This document shows positions 44,313 through 54,274 of a stretch of 64,000 bases of DNA, one piece after another. The translations under genes were made by a program, and so were the position numbers. Origin of the DNA: DASYLJ01 sp964432595 (GTDB lineage Bacteria > Desulfobacterota > Binatia > DP-6); contig CAYSOF010000020.1 in the NCBI GenBank assembly GCA_964432595.1, forward strand, positions 62,001-126,000, given 5' to 3'. The notes beneath the pieces are model-generated. The model worked only from the letters and a program-made list of their open reading frames with translations, was not told the origin of the DNA and ran no database searches. How positions within the stretch are numbered: position 1 is the stretch's first letter; each line of letters starts with the position of its first letter.

Positions 44313-45019
44313 GCGCGCCCCCGCGCCGACAGCACGTCGGCCGGCACGCCGTCGGCGACGATGCGGCCGTCGCGCAGCACGATCACGCGGTCGGTACGCT
44401 CCGCCACGTCGGGCTCGTGCGTGACGACCGCGATGGTGAGTCCCTGCTCGACGTTCAGCCGTCGCAGCAGCTGCATGATCTCGTCCGAGTTCGCCGAGTC
44501 GAGGTTCCCGGTGGGCTCGTCGGCGAGGATGAGGCGCGGATGCGTGGCGAGCGCGCGGGCGATCGCCACGCGCTGCTGCTGGCCGCCGGAGAGCTGGCTC
44601 GGGAGCCGGTCGCCCAGGCCCGCGAGCCCGACGGCCTCGAGCGACGAGGCCGCGCGCGCGGCATGCTCCGCGAGCGGCACGTCGCCGTAGACCAGCGGCA
44701 GCGTGACGTTCTCGCTCGCCGACGTGCGGGACAGCAGGTTGAAGCTCTGGAAGACGAAGCCGATCTTGCGATTGCGAATCTCGGCGCGTGCGTCCGCGTC
44801 GAGGCGGCCGACGTCGTCGCCGTCGAGCCGGTACGTGCCGCTGGTGGGACGGTCGAGGCAGCCCAGCAGGTTCAGCAACGTCGACTTGCCCGAGCCCGAC
44901 GCGCCCATGATCGCGACGAGTGCGCCGTCGGGCACGTCGAGGGAGACGCCGCGCAGCGCCTCGACGACGTTGCCGGCGCCGAGCGCGTAGCTCTTGCGGA
45001 GGTCCTGGACCGCGATCAT
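44309..45019 (-). CDS. ABC transporter ATP-binding protein (MacB/LolD-like)
   Basis: A 236-residue ATPase. Walker A is GASGSGKST, the Q-loop region VFQSFNLL, the signature LSGGQQQR, Walker B LILADEPT, and the switch His is in VTHEP. It powers the MacB-type permease encoded next. The ATG lies 13 bp after the adaptor gene's stop. Confidence 0.95.
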   Translation of the reverse strand: MIAVQDLRKSYALGAGNVVEALRGVSLDVPDGALVAIMGASGSGKSTLLNLLGCLDRPTSGTYRLDGDDVGRLDADARAEIRNRKIGFVFQSFNLLSRTSASENVTLPLVYGDVPLAEHAARAASSLEAVGLAGLGDRLPSQLSGGQQQRVAIARALATHPRLILADEPTGNLDSANSDEIMQLLRRLNVEQGLTIAVVTHEPDVAERTDRVIVLRDGRIVADGVPADVLSARGRA

Positions 45020-45032
45020 CGGGTGTCTCGGG

Positions 45033-46220
45033 TCAGCGCCGGCGTCCGCCGCCGAACGACGGCAGCTGCGGGCGCTGCGCGCCCGCATCGGGGTCGCGTT
45101 GGATGGCGGTGACGACGCGTGCGCCCGGCTCGAGGCCCGAGACGATCTCCGTGAAGCGTTCGTCGGCAATGCCGGTCGTGACGGCGACCGGCTCGAGCTT
45201 CTCGTTCGGGCCGACGACCCACACCGTCGAGCCGCCACGCGCCGGCGGCGGCTCGGCGGCGCCGGAGAGGTCCGGCGGCGGGCGGAAGCGCAACGCGCTG
45301 GTCGGCACGCGAAGCGCGTCGTCGCGCGTCGCCGTGGTGATCGTGACGTTCGCCGTCATGCCGGGCTTGAGCTTCATCGCGGCGTTGTCGACGGCGACGA
45401 GCACCTCGTACGTGACGACGTTCGCGACGGTGATCGGCGAGTTGCGGACCTGCGTGACGCGGCCGGCGAACGGCGCGCCGGGGTAGGCGTCCACGGTGAA
45501 CGACACGTCCTGCCCGACGGCGACGCCGCCGATGTCCGACTCGCTGACGCTCGCGTTCACCTCCATGCGCGCGAGATCGGCGGCGACCAGGAAGAGCGTC
45601 GGCGTCTGGAAGCTCGCGGCGACGGTCTGTCCCTTCGAGACGTTGCGCGCGACGACGACGCCGTCGACCGGTGCCACGATGTCGGTGTACGCGAGGCTCA
45701 CCTTGGCGTCCTGCAGCTTCGCCTCGGACGACGCGAGCGCCGCCTCCTCGAGCGCGATCTGCGCCTGCGCCTGCTTCGCGTCGCTCGACGCCGCGTCGAA
45801 CTCGCTGCGTGACACGATGCCCTGCGCGACCAGCTGCTGGGCGCGCTGGAGGTTCGTCGCCTTCAGGTCGCGGTCGGCGCGCGCCTTGGCCACGCGCGCT
45901 CGCGCGTTGGCGACGTCGGCCTCGGCGCCATCCACCTTCATCTGGAACGGCCGCGGGTCGATCTTGGCGAGCAGCTGCCCGCGTTGCACCGGCGTGTTGT
46001 AGTCGGCGAGGATGTCCTGGATGGGGCCCGACACGTAGGTCCCCACCTGCACGGTCTCGACGGGATTCACGGTGCCCGTCGCCGTCACGGTGGAGGTGAG
46101 CGGTCCCCGCTCGACGACCGACGTCACCAGGGCGGGCGCCTCGCTCCGGCCGCTCGGCCAGAGGAGGTACACCACAGCCAGGATCACCAGGGCCACCGCG
46201 ACCGACACCACGCGCCGCAT
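45033..46220 (-). CDS. MacA-like periplasmic adaptor protein
   Basis: A 395-residue membrane-fusion protein. An N-terminal signal/anchor (RRVVSVAVALVILAVVYLLW) is followed by the biotinyl-lipoyl-like half (GTVNPVETVQVGTYVSG and ILAKIDPRPFQ), a coiled-coil hairpin (AEADVANARARVAKARADRD), and a C-terminal beta barrel. It would bridge the inner-membrane MacB-type pump to an outer-membrane channel, which is not encoded here. ATG at 46220 is supported by the signal; a GTG three codons upstream also exists. Confidence 0.92.
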   Translation of the reverse strand: MRRVVSVAVALVILAVVYLLWPSGRSEAPALVTSVVERGPLTSTVTATGTVNPVETVQVGTYVSGPIQDILADYNTPVQRGQLLAKIDPRPFQMKVDGAEADVANARARVAKARADRDLKATNLQRAQQLVAQGIVSRSEFDAASSDAKQAQAQIALEEAALASSEAKLQDAKVSLAYTDIVAPVDGVVVARNVSKGQTVAASFQTPTLFLVAADLARMEVNASVSESDIGGVAVGQDVSFTVDAYPGAPFAGRVTQVRNSPITVANVVTYEVLVAVDNAAMKLKPGMTANVTITTATRDDALRVPTSALRFRPPPDLSGAAEPPPARGGSTVWVVGPNEKLEPVAVTTGIADERFTEIVSGLEPGARVVTAIQRDPDAGAQRPQLPSFGGGRRR

Positions 46221-46351
46221 TGCCGTCACATCATGCGGCCGCTCGGGCCCGCGCGCCAGGGCCGCGCTTGCGATTCGCCCCGGTTCCAAGGAACAAAGAC
46301 CCTGCCTCGGCCCTCGCTCCCGACCGCGATTCCTTGCGCCAGGAAGGACCC

Positions 46352-47752
46352 ATGAAGCTCAAGAAGGCACTGGTCACCGTCGTCAAGACGATCATCACCA
46401 TCGGCATCTTCGTCTCGTTGTTCGTCGAGTTCGGCGGCGGCGTCGTCGCCGTCTCGCGCCAGGGCTTCGCCGACGGCTCGATCTTCTACCGGAGCAACCC
46501 GGCCATGCCCGGGTTCGTCGGCCGGATGAAGGCGAAGGTGACGGGTGCCGCGTTGCCCGATCCCTACGAGCCGCTCGCGGGCGACAAGGTCTGCACGCTC
46601 GCGCTCGAAGGGCTGCCGGTGTTCGTCCGCACCGAGTCGGGCGAGATCGTCAAGTTCCGCGCGCTCCACCACTGCGCCGACGGGAAGCTCGACCAGGTGA
46701 TGGCCGGTCCCGAGCAGGACGAGAAGATCCCGCTCGCCGCCGCGACCGGCGCCACGGTGTGGGTCGAGAAGCAAGGCAGCCAGCGCGTGCCGATGACCGT
46801 CGAGGACCTGTGGCACGAGGTCCGCAACGTCGACCTCGCGGTCTTCATCCCGTGGGTCCTGCTCGCGACGTTCGTGAAGCTGCTCGGCATCATGGCCAAC
46901 ATCGTCCGCTGGCAGGTGCTGCTGGCCGGCCAGGATCTCAACTTCGGCTTCGGCTGGCTCACCGCCAGCTACTTCGTCGGCCGGTTCTTCGGCATCGTCA
47001 TGCCGTCGACGCTCGGTCTCGACGGCTGGCGCCTCTACGACACGATCCGCATCTCGCGGAAGCCGGTCGAGTGCGCCACGGTGCTCGCGATCGAGCGCGT
47101 CACCGGGCTCGTCGGGCTCCTCGCGACGATCCTCCTGTTCATGCCGTTCGCCGACCTGCAGGGCCGCGGCATCGCCGACGTCCTGCAGAGCATGGCGGCG
47201 CCGCTCGGCGCGGCGCTGCTCTTCGGGCTCATGCTGCTGCTGAAGCCGGAGCTGTTCACGCGCATCATCGCGCTCGTGCCGATCGCGAAGGTGCGCAACT
47301 TCCTGCAGAGCGCAATTCGCAGCGCCACGGCCTACTCCACGCGTCGCAGCGCGCTCGTCATCGCGCTGCTCTGCGCCGTCTTCGGGCAGATCACGACGAT
47401 GGCCATGTACTTCGGCAACGCCATGGCCCTCGGCGTCGAGAACGTCACCGTGATGCAGGTCTTCTACGCGGCCGCCGTGATGACGCTCTTCACGTTCCTG
47501 ATTCCCACCGCGGCGGGCGAGGGCGTGCGCGAGCTGATGTTCGTCGAGATGCTCGGTGGACGCATTCCGACGGCGAAGGCGTTCCTGATCGGGCACATCG
47601 GGTTCTGGATCGAGAAGCTGCTGCTCTCGTTCCAGGGCGGCATCTTCCTCATCTGGGCGCCGAAGTCGTACCAGCGCGTCACGAAGGAAGACCTCGAGCG
47701 CCTGAAGGAAGAGACCGCGCGCGAGCAGGCGGCCCGCGTCAGCGCGGCCTGA
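46352..47752 (+). CDS. Flippase-like membrane protein with periplasmic insert
   Basis: A 466-residue protein of the same UPF0104/LPG-synthase TM family as the gene at 34294. It has a predicted extra-membrane insert of about 130 residues between helix 1 (about 9-25) and the main membrane block (from about 163). About seven more helices end in GGIFLIWAPKSYQ, and a charged coiled-coil-like tail (EDLERLKEETAREQ) closes the protein. The ATG has AGGAAGG 5 nt upstream. It is divergent from the efflux operon. The substrate is unknown; members move lipids or polyprenyl compounds. Confidence 0.78.
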   Translation: MKLKKALVTVVKTIITIGIFVSLFVEFGGGVVAVSRQGFADGSIFYRSNPAMPGFVGRMKAKVTGAALPDPYEPLAGDKVCTLALEGLPVFVRTESGEIVKFRALHHCADGKLDQVMAGPEQDEKIPLAAATGATVWVEKQGSQRVPMTVEDLWHEVRNVDLAVFIPWVLLATFVKLLGIMANIVRWQVLLAGQDLNFGFGWLTASYFVGRFFGIVMPSTLGLDGWRLYDTIRISRKPVECATVLAIERVTGLVGLLATILLFMPFADLQGRGIADVLQSMAAPLGAALLFGLMLLLKPELFTRIIALVPIAKVRNFLQSAIRSATAYSTRRSALVIALLCAVFGQITTMAMYFGNAMALGVENVTVMQVFYAAAVMTLFTFLIPTAAGEGVRELMFVEMLGGRIPTAKAFLIGHIGFWIEKLLLSFQGGIFLIWAPKSYQRVTKEDLERLKEETAREQAARVSAA

Positions 47753-47766
47753 GCCCCGTACGTGAA

Positions 47767-47798
47767 AACGGCGGCGGAACCGAAGTCCCGCCGCCGTT
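47767..47798. terminator. Bidirectional terminator between flippase-like gene and glnA
   Basis: A perfect 11-bp stem, AACGGCGGCGG (47767-47777) with CCGCCGCCGTT (47788-47798), encloses a 10-nt loop, between two convergent stops. AAAA on the left gives a U-tract for minus-strand transcripts; the plus-strand side has only TT. Confidence 0.75.
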
Positions 47799-47802
47799 GG
47801 GC

Positions 47803-49260
<1,458 letters not shown>

Positions 49261-49310
49261 GCATTCCCTCCTACCCTAGGGCGCTGCGCTCACCTGGATC
49301 GTGGATCTTC

Positions 49311-49649
49311 TCAGATGGCGTCACCGCCACGTTCACCGGTCCGGATGCGGATGACCTCGTCGATCGGCAGGACGAAGATCTTGCCGTCGCCGATGCGACC
49401 CGTACGGGCCGCCTTCTCGATCGTCTCGACGACCTCACCCACCTGTTCGTCGCGCACGATGATCTCGAGCTTCACCTTCGGGAGGAAATCGACGACGTAC
49501 TCTGCGCCGCGGTACAGCTCCGTGTGGCCCTTCTGCCGTCCGAAACCCTTCACCTCGCTGACGGTGAGGCCCTGCACACCGATCGCCGACAGGCTCTCCT
49601 TCACCTCGTCCAGCTTGAAGGGTTTGATGATCGCCTCGACTTTTTTCAT
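49311..49649 (-). CDS. glnB: Nitrogen regulatory protein P-II
   Basis: A 112-residue trimeric signal protein. The T-loop contains the uridylylation Tyr51 (RGAEYVVDFLPKVK), and the ATP/2-oxoglutarate site lies in TGRIGDGKIFVLPIDEVIRIRTGE. It reports nitrogen and energy status and, through GlnE, controls glutamine synthetase. It is probably cotranscribed with glnA downstream. No sigma-54 promoter was found in front of it. Confidence 0.95.
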   Translation of the reverse strand: MKKVEAIIKPFKLDEVKESLSAIGVQGLTVSEVKGFGRQKGHTELYRGAEYVVDFLPKVKLEIIVRDEQVGEVVETIEKAARTGRIGDGKIFVLPIDEVIRIRTGERGGDAI

Positions 49650-50004
49650 GGTCGCGCCTCCAGATTCGCCTGCCAGGTCGCGGGTCCCGCCCCCCGTGGG
49701 ACGGGTGCCCGGCTATAGAGATGGCACATCGATCACTCCTCGCGCTTCGCTGCAACCCTGTTCGCCGTGATCGGGCCGGGTGGCGTCACGCACGCGCGCC
49801 GCGCGCAACAGGTCCTGCACGCGCGCGGGCCCGACGTTTCGTACCGATGGCGATCACCTCCTTGAGCTGCAGAAGGTAGCCGTCAGCAACCCGGGTGCCA
49901 TGGATGGGCCACGCGACGGAATCGGGAACGCTGGCGAATCCGTCGCGCGCGCTCGGTCGCTTGCCTCGGGAACGGGCAGTGCCTGCTTCTTGAGCAGGAC
50001 GGGA
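49650..50004. other. Intergenic region upstream of glnB
   Basis: A 355-bp stretch without a convincing gene. It is the leader and promoter region of the minus-strand glnB-glnA pair and the 3' flank of the SH3 gene. A short GTCCC/GGGAC inverted repeat lies at 49684-49702. I looked for a sigma-54 promoter; the nearest candidate has GG and GC 11 bp apart instead of 10. Nothing else stands out. Confidence 0.5.
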
Positions 50005-50652
50005 TCAGATCCGGATTCGGGACCGTCGATCGCGCCAGCGTTGCATGAGACGGCTGGCCATCCAGCCGACGAAGCCGCCGGCGACGAGGAAGATCGCGGC
50101 GGCGCTCGCCGTGCCCTCGATGGGCACCGAGCTCGGACCTGCCGGGTCGGGTCCGCGCGCATCGAGTCGGCGCGCCAGCTCCTGCTGCGCGGTGGCGAGG
50201 CGGCTGACCTCGCCGCGGAGCTGCTCGAGCGCGGCGGCGGAGTCCGGACGGTTGCGCAGCGCCTCGACCTCGGCACGCAGGGAGCGCAGGTCGTCCGGTG
50301 TGCCGGCGGCTGCAATCGTCGGCGGCGGAGCTGCGTCGGCACGCGCGACGGTGGTGGCGGTTTCGACGCCGTCGACGGGGGCCGCCGCCGTCGCGAAATG
50401 GTCGCCCCAGACGTAGCCGCCGCGACCGTCGGGCAGCTGAATGCGACGCCAGCCGGACTTCTCCTCGACCACCTCGACGACCGTACCGGCCTCGACCCAT
50501 CCGAGCAGGGTCGTCTGCTTGCTCGGCCCCTCGCGAAGGCGGGCCTTGATGCGCAAGGTGGCTTCCGCAGCCTCCGCTCCGGACGACAGCGCGAAGAGGA
50601 GCGGGAGGGCCACGGCCCCCGTCGCCGACCACCTCCGCAACACCCTCCTCAC
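50005..50652 (-). CDS. SH3-domain envelope protein
   Basis: A 215-residue exported protein. A signal peptide (residues 1-28, ending EAAE) is followed by a bacterial SH3 domain (about 30-85, ARLREGPSKQTTLLGWVEAG, VVEEKSGWRRIQLPDGRGGYV), a helical coiled-coil segment (about 115-165, LRSLRAEVEALRNRP, LRGEVSRLATAQQELARRL), and a C-terminal helix (about 183-203) followed by basic residues. This is the layout of YgiM/TIGR04211-type proteins, thought to bind cell-wall material while anchored in the inner membrane. The GTG start lies 40 bp after the tRNA-Pro gene on the same strand. Confidence 0.78.
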   Translation of the reverse strand: MRRVLRRWSATGAVALPLLFALSSGAEAAEATLRIKARLREGPSKQTTLLGWVEAGTVVEVVEEKSGWRRIQLPDGRGGYVWGDHFATAAAPVDGVETATTVARADAAPPPTIAAAGTPDDLRSLRAEVEALRNRPDSAAALEQLRGEVSRLATAQQELARRLDARGPDPAGPSSVPIEGTASAAAIFLVAGGFVGWMASRLMQRWRDRRSRIRI

Positions 50653-50692
50653 CCCGGTCTTCGCCTCATCGCTGGATCGAGCTGATCGAGAA

Positions 50693-50770
<78 letters not shown>

Positions 50771-50967
50771 TGCAGTTCTCCAGCGCGGTTTCGCGAGTTA
50801 ACACACGCGCTCCAGAAAGGAAAGGTTGCACGTGCCCGCGCGACGTTTCGTTGCGGCCGGTGCTTCGCACGGCCCACGGCGGCACGCAACCGCGGGGCAC
50901 GGGCGCTGGCACGTCGCTTGCGCTGCGCACCTGGGACGCCGACGTCACGGCGTCAGGAGGAGGAACG

Positions 50968-51291
50968 ATGGTGAAGCTCATGAGGGACTTCGGACGGATC
51001 GTGGCGATGGGCGTCCTCTGCGGCATGGTGCTCGGTGGGACGCCGGCCCTCGCGGCGTCGGCCGCGGGCAGCAAGGTCAACGTGAACACGGCGACGGCGG
51101 GCGAGCTCGCGCAGCTGCCGGGCATCGGCCCGTCGAAGGCGCAGGCGATCGTCGACCATCGCGCGAAGCAGCCGTTCGCCAAGGTCGACGATCTCGCGAA
51201 GGTGAAGGGCATCGGCGACAAGCTGCTCGAGAGCCTGCGCGACCAGGTCACCGTCGGCGACGCTCCGTCGCCGGCGGGCCGCGGGAGCTGA
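50968..51291 (+). CDS. Secreted ComEA-like helix-hairpin-helix protein
   Basis: A 107-residue protein. A signal peptide (about 1-34, ending LAAS) is followed by one ComEA-type double helix-hairpin-helix (VNVNTATAGELAQLPGIGPSKAQAIVDHR, then VDDLAKVKGIGDKLLESL). Such proteins bind double-stranded DNA in the periplasm during DNA uptake. The upstream AGGAGGAGG site at the ATG is strong. A type IV pilus operon 7.5 kb away could provide the uptake pilus, but no comEC is in the window. Confidence 0.85.
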   Translation: MVKLMRDFGRIVAMGVLCGMVLGGTPALAASAAGSKVNVNTATAGELAQLPGIGPSKAQAIVDHRAKQPFAKVDDLAKVKGIGDKLLESLRDQVTVGDAPSPAGRGS

Positions 51292-51408
51292 TCCCGCGGC
51301 GTGTGGCCGGATTCGGGGGGCGGGCCGACTAACATGGGCGGGCGGTCCGTCCCCCCCGGCCTGTGCGCGTTCGTTGACAGCGGACGCGTCGATCGTCAGA
51401 AGCGCCGC

Positions 51409-51702
51409 ATGACGAAGACCCTGCTCGCGCTGCTCGCCGTCACGCTGCTCTCGTCCGGACCGTCGTTCGCCGCCGAGCCGACGCCGGTCACGCTCGGCGA
51501 CACGCAGGGCATCGCGGCGCTGCTGAAGGCGCGCGTCGGCTCGCCCGTGCAGCTGATGCTCCGCGGCGGCGGCGACGTCGGCGGCACGGTCGTGAAGGTC
51601 GGCAGCGACGCCGTCCACGTCGGCCAGCTCACGGGCAAGGACTTCTACGACGCGGTGGTCGCCCTCGACGCGATCGCGGCGGTCGTCGTGCGGGTGCGAT
51701 AG
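51409..51702 (+). CDS. Small exported protein, Sm-like barrel suspected
   Basis: A 97-residue exported protein I cannot assign to a family. A signal peptide (residues 1-20, ending SFAA) is followed by a short beta-rich sequence with GSPVQLMLRGGGDVGGTVVKVGSDAVHV and AIAAVVVRVR. Its strand order and turn glycines recall Sm/LSm-like barrels, but this is only pattern similarity. The ATG at 51409 begins the signal; a TTGACA lies 30 bp upstream without a good -10. It is a single gene. Confidence 0.55.
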   Translation: MTKTLLALLAVTLLSSGPSFAAEPTPVTLGDTQGIAALLKARVGSPVQLMLRGGGDVGGTVVKVGSDAVHVGQLTGKDFYDAVVALDAIAAVVVRVR

Positions 51703-51807
51703 AGCTCGACCCCAGACCAGGTCTTCGCACGAAGGCGAGAGCGCAGAGGTGAGGTACGCCCAACATAATGCCGCGACCAGCAAGCCGGCGCGGCACTTGG
51801 GCGGTGA

Positions 51808-52887
51808 CTAACGCCCCAGCGCGGCGTGGCGGAGCGCGTGGTCGGCGACGACGAGCGCCGCCATCGCCTCCACCATCGGCACCGCGCGCGGCAGGACGCA
51901 CGGGTCGTGGCGGCCGCGGCCGGTGATCGTCGTGTCTTCGCCAGCCGTGCTGACCGTGTCCTGCGTGCGCATGACCGTGGCCGTCGGCTTGAATGCGACG
52001 CGGAACCACACCGTCTCGCCGTTCGTGATGCCGCCCTGCACGCCGCCGCTGCGGTTCGTGCGCGTCCGGACGCGGTCGCCCTCCATGTAGAAGGCGTCGT
52101 TGTGCTCGAGTCCGGTGAGGTCCGTGCCGGCGAAGCCCGACCCGATCTCGAAGCCCTTGCTCGCGGGCAGGCTCAACATGGCGCGGGCGAGGTCGGCCTC
52201 GAGCCGGTCGAACACCGGCTCGCCCCACCCGGGAGGGCAGCCGCGGACGGCGCACGTGACGACGCCGCCGAGCGAGTTGCCGTCCTTCCGCGCGGCCTCG
52301 ACCGCGGCGATCATCTCGGCGGCGCGCGCCGGATCCGGGCAACGGATCGGCGTCGCCTCGACCTGAGCCCGTGTGACGGCGTCGACGTCGGCCTCGGCGA
52401 CGAGCCGCCCGACCTTCGACACCCACGAGACGACGTCGACCTTCCAGCGCTCGCGCAGCAGCACGCGGGCGATCGCGCCGGCGGCCACCCGACCCGCGGT
52501 CTCGCGCGCGCTGGTGCGGCCCCCGCCGCGATGGTCCCGGATGCCGTATTTGGCCTGGTACGTGTAGTCGGCATGGCTGGGCCGGTACTTGGCCGCGACC
52601 TCGCTGTAGTCGCCCGAGCGTTGGTCTTCGTTCGGGATCAGCAGGCTGATCGGCGTGCCGAGCGTCCGCCCCTCGAACACGCCGCTCAGGATGCGGACCG
52701 TGTCCGACTCCTTCCGCTGCGTGACGAGGTGGCTCTGGCCTGGGGCCCGGCGGTCCAGCTCGGGCTGGATGTCGGCTTCGGAGAGGGGCAGCAGCGACGG
52801 ACACCCGTCGACGACCGCGCCGATCGCGCCGCCGTGCGATTCGCCCCAGGTGGTCACCCGGAACAGCGTGCCGAACGTGTTGCCCAC
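51808..52887 (-). CDS. aroC: Chorismate synthase
   Basis: A 359-residue FMN-dependent enzyme for the last step of the shikimate pathway (EPSP to chorismate). Family signatures are GESHGGAIGAVVDGCP at the N-terminus, RRAPGQSHLVTQRKESD, and YGIRDHRGGGRTSARETAGRVAAGAIAR. The last contains the conserved His/Arg phosphate-binding residues. aroK at the right edge belongs to the same pathway. Confidence 0.96.
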   Translation of the reverse strand: MGNTFGTLFRVTTWGESHGGAIGAVVDGCPSLLPLSEADIQPELDRRAPGQSHLVTQRKESDTVRILSGVFEGRTLGTPISLLIPNEDQRSGDYSEVAAKYRPSHADYTYQAKYGIRDHRGGGRTSARETAGRVAAGAIARVLLRERWKVDVVSWVSKVGRLVAEADVDAVTRAQVEATPIRCPDPARAAEMIAAVEAARKDGNSLGGVVTCAVRGCPPGWGEPVFDRLEADLARAMLSLPASKGFEIGSGFAGTDLTGLEHNDAFYMEGDRVRTRTNRSGGVQGGITNGETVWFRVAFKPTATVMRTQDTVSTAGEDTTITGRGRHDPCVLPRAVPMVEAMAALVVADHALRHAALGR

Positions 52888-52933
52888 AGACCGTGCATCC
52901 TAACAGCCCGCCACGGAACTCTCCACGACGAGG

Positions 52934-54274
52934 TCACGTCGCCCGGAGGCGCGCCGCGAAGAAGCCGTCGATGCCGTGGCGGTGCGGCAGCGTGCGCAGG
53001 AAGCCGTCGGGTGTCGTCAGCGCGGCGTCGACGAGGCCGCCGGCGGGTTCGACAGCGAACTGCGGTGCATCTCCGCGGAAGGCCTCGACGACTCCGGTCG
53101 TCTCCTCGCGGGCGAGGGTGCAGACGGCGTAGACGAGGACGCCGCCCGGCCGCACGAGCGGTGCCACGGCGGCGAGGAGCTGGCGCTGCAGCGCGGCCAG
53201 CCGCGGCACGTCGGCGGGTTGCCGGCGCCAGCGCAGCTCCGGATGTCGCCGGAGCGTGCCGAGCCCGGAGCACGGCGCGTCCACGAGCACCGCGTCGAAC
53301 GGCCCGGCCGCCGGCGGCCGGCGCGCGTCGGCGACCAGCGCGTGCACCGCCCTGGCGCCGAGCCTGGCCGCTTCCCCGACGATCCGCGCCGCGCCCGCGC
53401 GGTGTGGGTCGAGCGCCACGACGAGGCCGTCGGGGCCGACGAAGGCCGCCAGGTGCGACGTCTTGCCGCCCGGCGCTGCACAAGCGTCGAGGACGCGTGC
53501 GCCCGGCGCGGGCGCCAGCAGCGCGCTCACGAGCTGGGAGGCCTCGCTCTGGAACGTGCAGCGGCCCTCCTGCCAGGCCGGCGTCGCTCGGACGCGGCCG
53601 GCGTCGCGCGGCAGGTAGAGGGCGTCGGCGCTCCAGCGGCCCGGCGTCGTCGCGATGCCGTCGGCGGCGAGCTCCGCGGCGAGGGCGTCGCGCGTCGTCG
53701 CGATCCGGTTGACCCGCAGCGCGGTGCCGCCCGGCTCGTTGTCGGCGGCGAGCAACGCCGGTAGCTCGTCCGCGCCGATCTCGTCGCGCCAGCGCTCGAC
53801 CAGCCAGCGCGGATGCGACCACTCGACGGCGAGCCGCGCGTCCGGATCGTCGGGCAGCGGCAGCGTGCGCGCCTCGCGGGCGGCGCGGCGCAGCACCGCG
53901 TTGACGAGCCCGCGCGCGCCGCGTCCGCTGGCCCCCGCGAGGCGCACGCTCGCGTCGACCGCGGCATACGCGGGAATCCGCTCGAGCAGCAGCAGCTGGA
54001 AGAGGCCGAGGCGCAGGGCCGCGCGGACCGGCGGGTCCAGGCGCGCGACGTCGCCGCCGCGGACGAGCTGGGCGAGGTGATGGTCGAGGCGGCCCTGCCA
54101 CGCGAGCACGCCGTAGACGAGCCGCGTCGCCAGCGCCCGATCTTCGGGCGTGAGCGCCGCGGCGGCGAGACGATGCGCCAGCACGACGTCGGCGAACGCG
54201 TCGTCCGCCTCGACCCGCAGCAGCACGTCGTGTGCGACGGTGCGCGCGTCGGCCGTTACGCGTCGCCGAGGCAT
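52934..54274 (-). CDS. rsmB: 16S rRNA m5C967 methyltransferase
   Basis: A 446-residue enzyme. The N-terminal NusB-like RNA-binding domain (residues about 1-135) precedes the methyltransferase domain. AdoMet motif I is VLDACAAPGGKTSHL, and the two catalytic cysteines are in VLVDAPCSG and VYAVCTLAREE. It methylates C967 of 16S rRNA. Its start overlaps the fmt stop by 19 bp, in the typical def-fmt-rsmB order. Confidence 0.95.
   Translation of the reverse strand: MPRRRVTADARTVAHDVLLRVEADDAFADVVLAHRLAAAALTPEDRALATRLVYGVLAWQGRLDHHLAQLVRGGDVARLDPPVRAALRLGLFQLLLLERIPAYAAVDASVRLAGASGRGARGLVNAVLRRAAREARTLPLPDDPDARLAVEWSHPRWLVERWRDEIGADELPALLAADNEPGGTALRVNRIATTRDALAAELAADGIATTPGRWSADALYLPRDAGRVRATPAWQEGRCTFQSEASQLVSALLAPAPGARVLDACAAPGGKTSHLAAFVGPDGLVVALDPHRAGAARIVGEAARLGARAVHALVADARRPPAAGPFDAVLVDAPCSGLGTLRRHPELRWRRQPADVPRLAALQRQLLAAVAPLVRPGGVLVYAVCTLAREETTGVVEAFRGDAPQFAVEPAGGLVDAALTTPDGFLRTLPHRHGIDGFFAARLRAT

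Noticed and set aside
46283..46294. GTTCC-N2-GGAAC inverted repeat between the efflux operon and the flippase-like gene
   Set aside because: The 5-bp arms are too short and unsupported by a promoter to list as an operator.
49650..50004. A sigma-54 promoter in front of glnB
   Set aside because: The best candidate has GG and GC separated by 11 bp instead of 10 and a poor -24 box.
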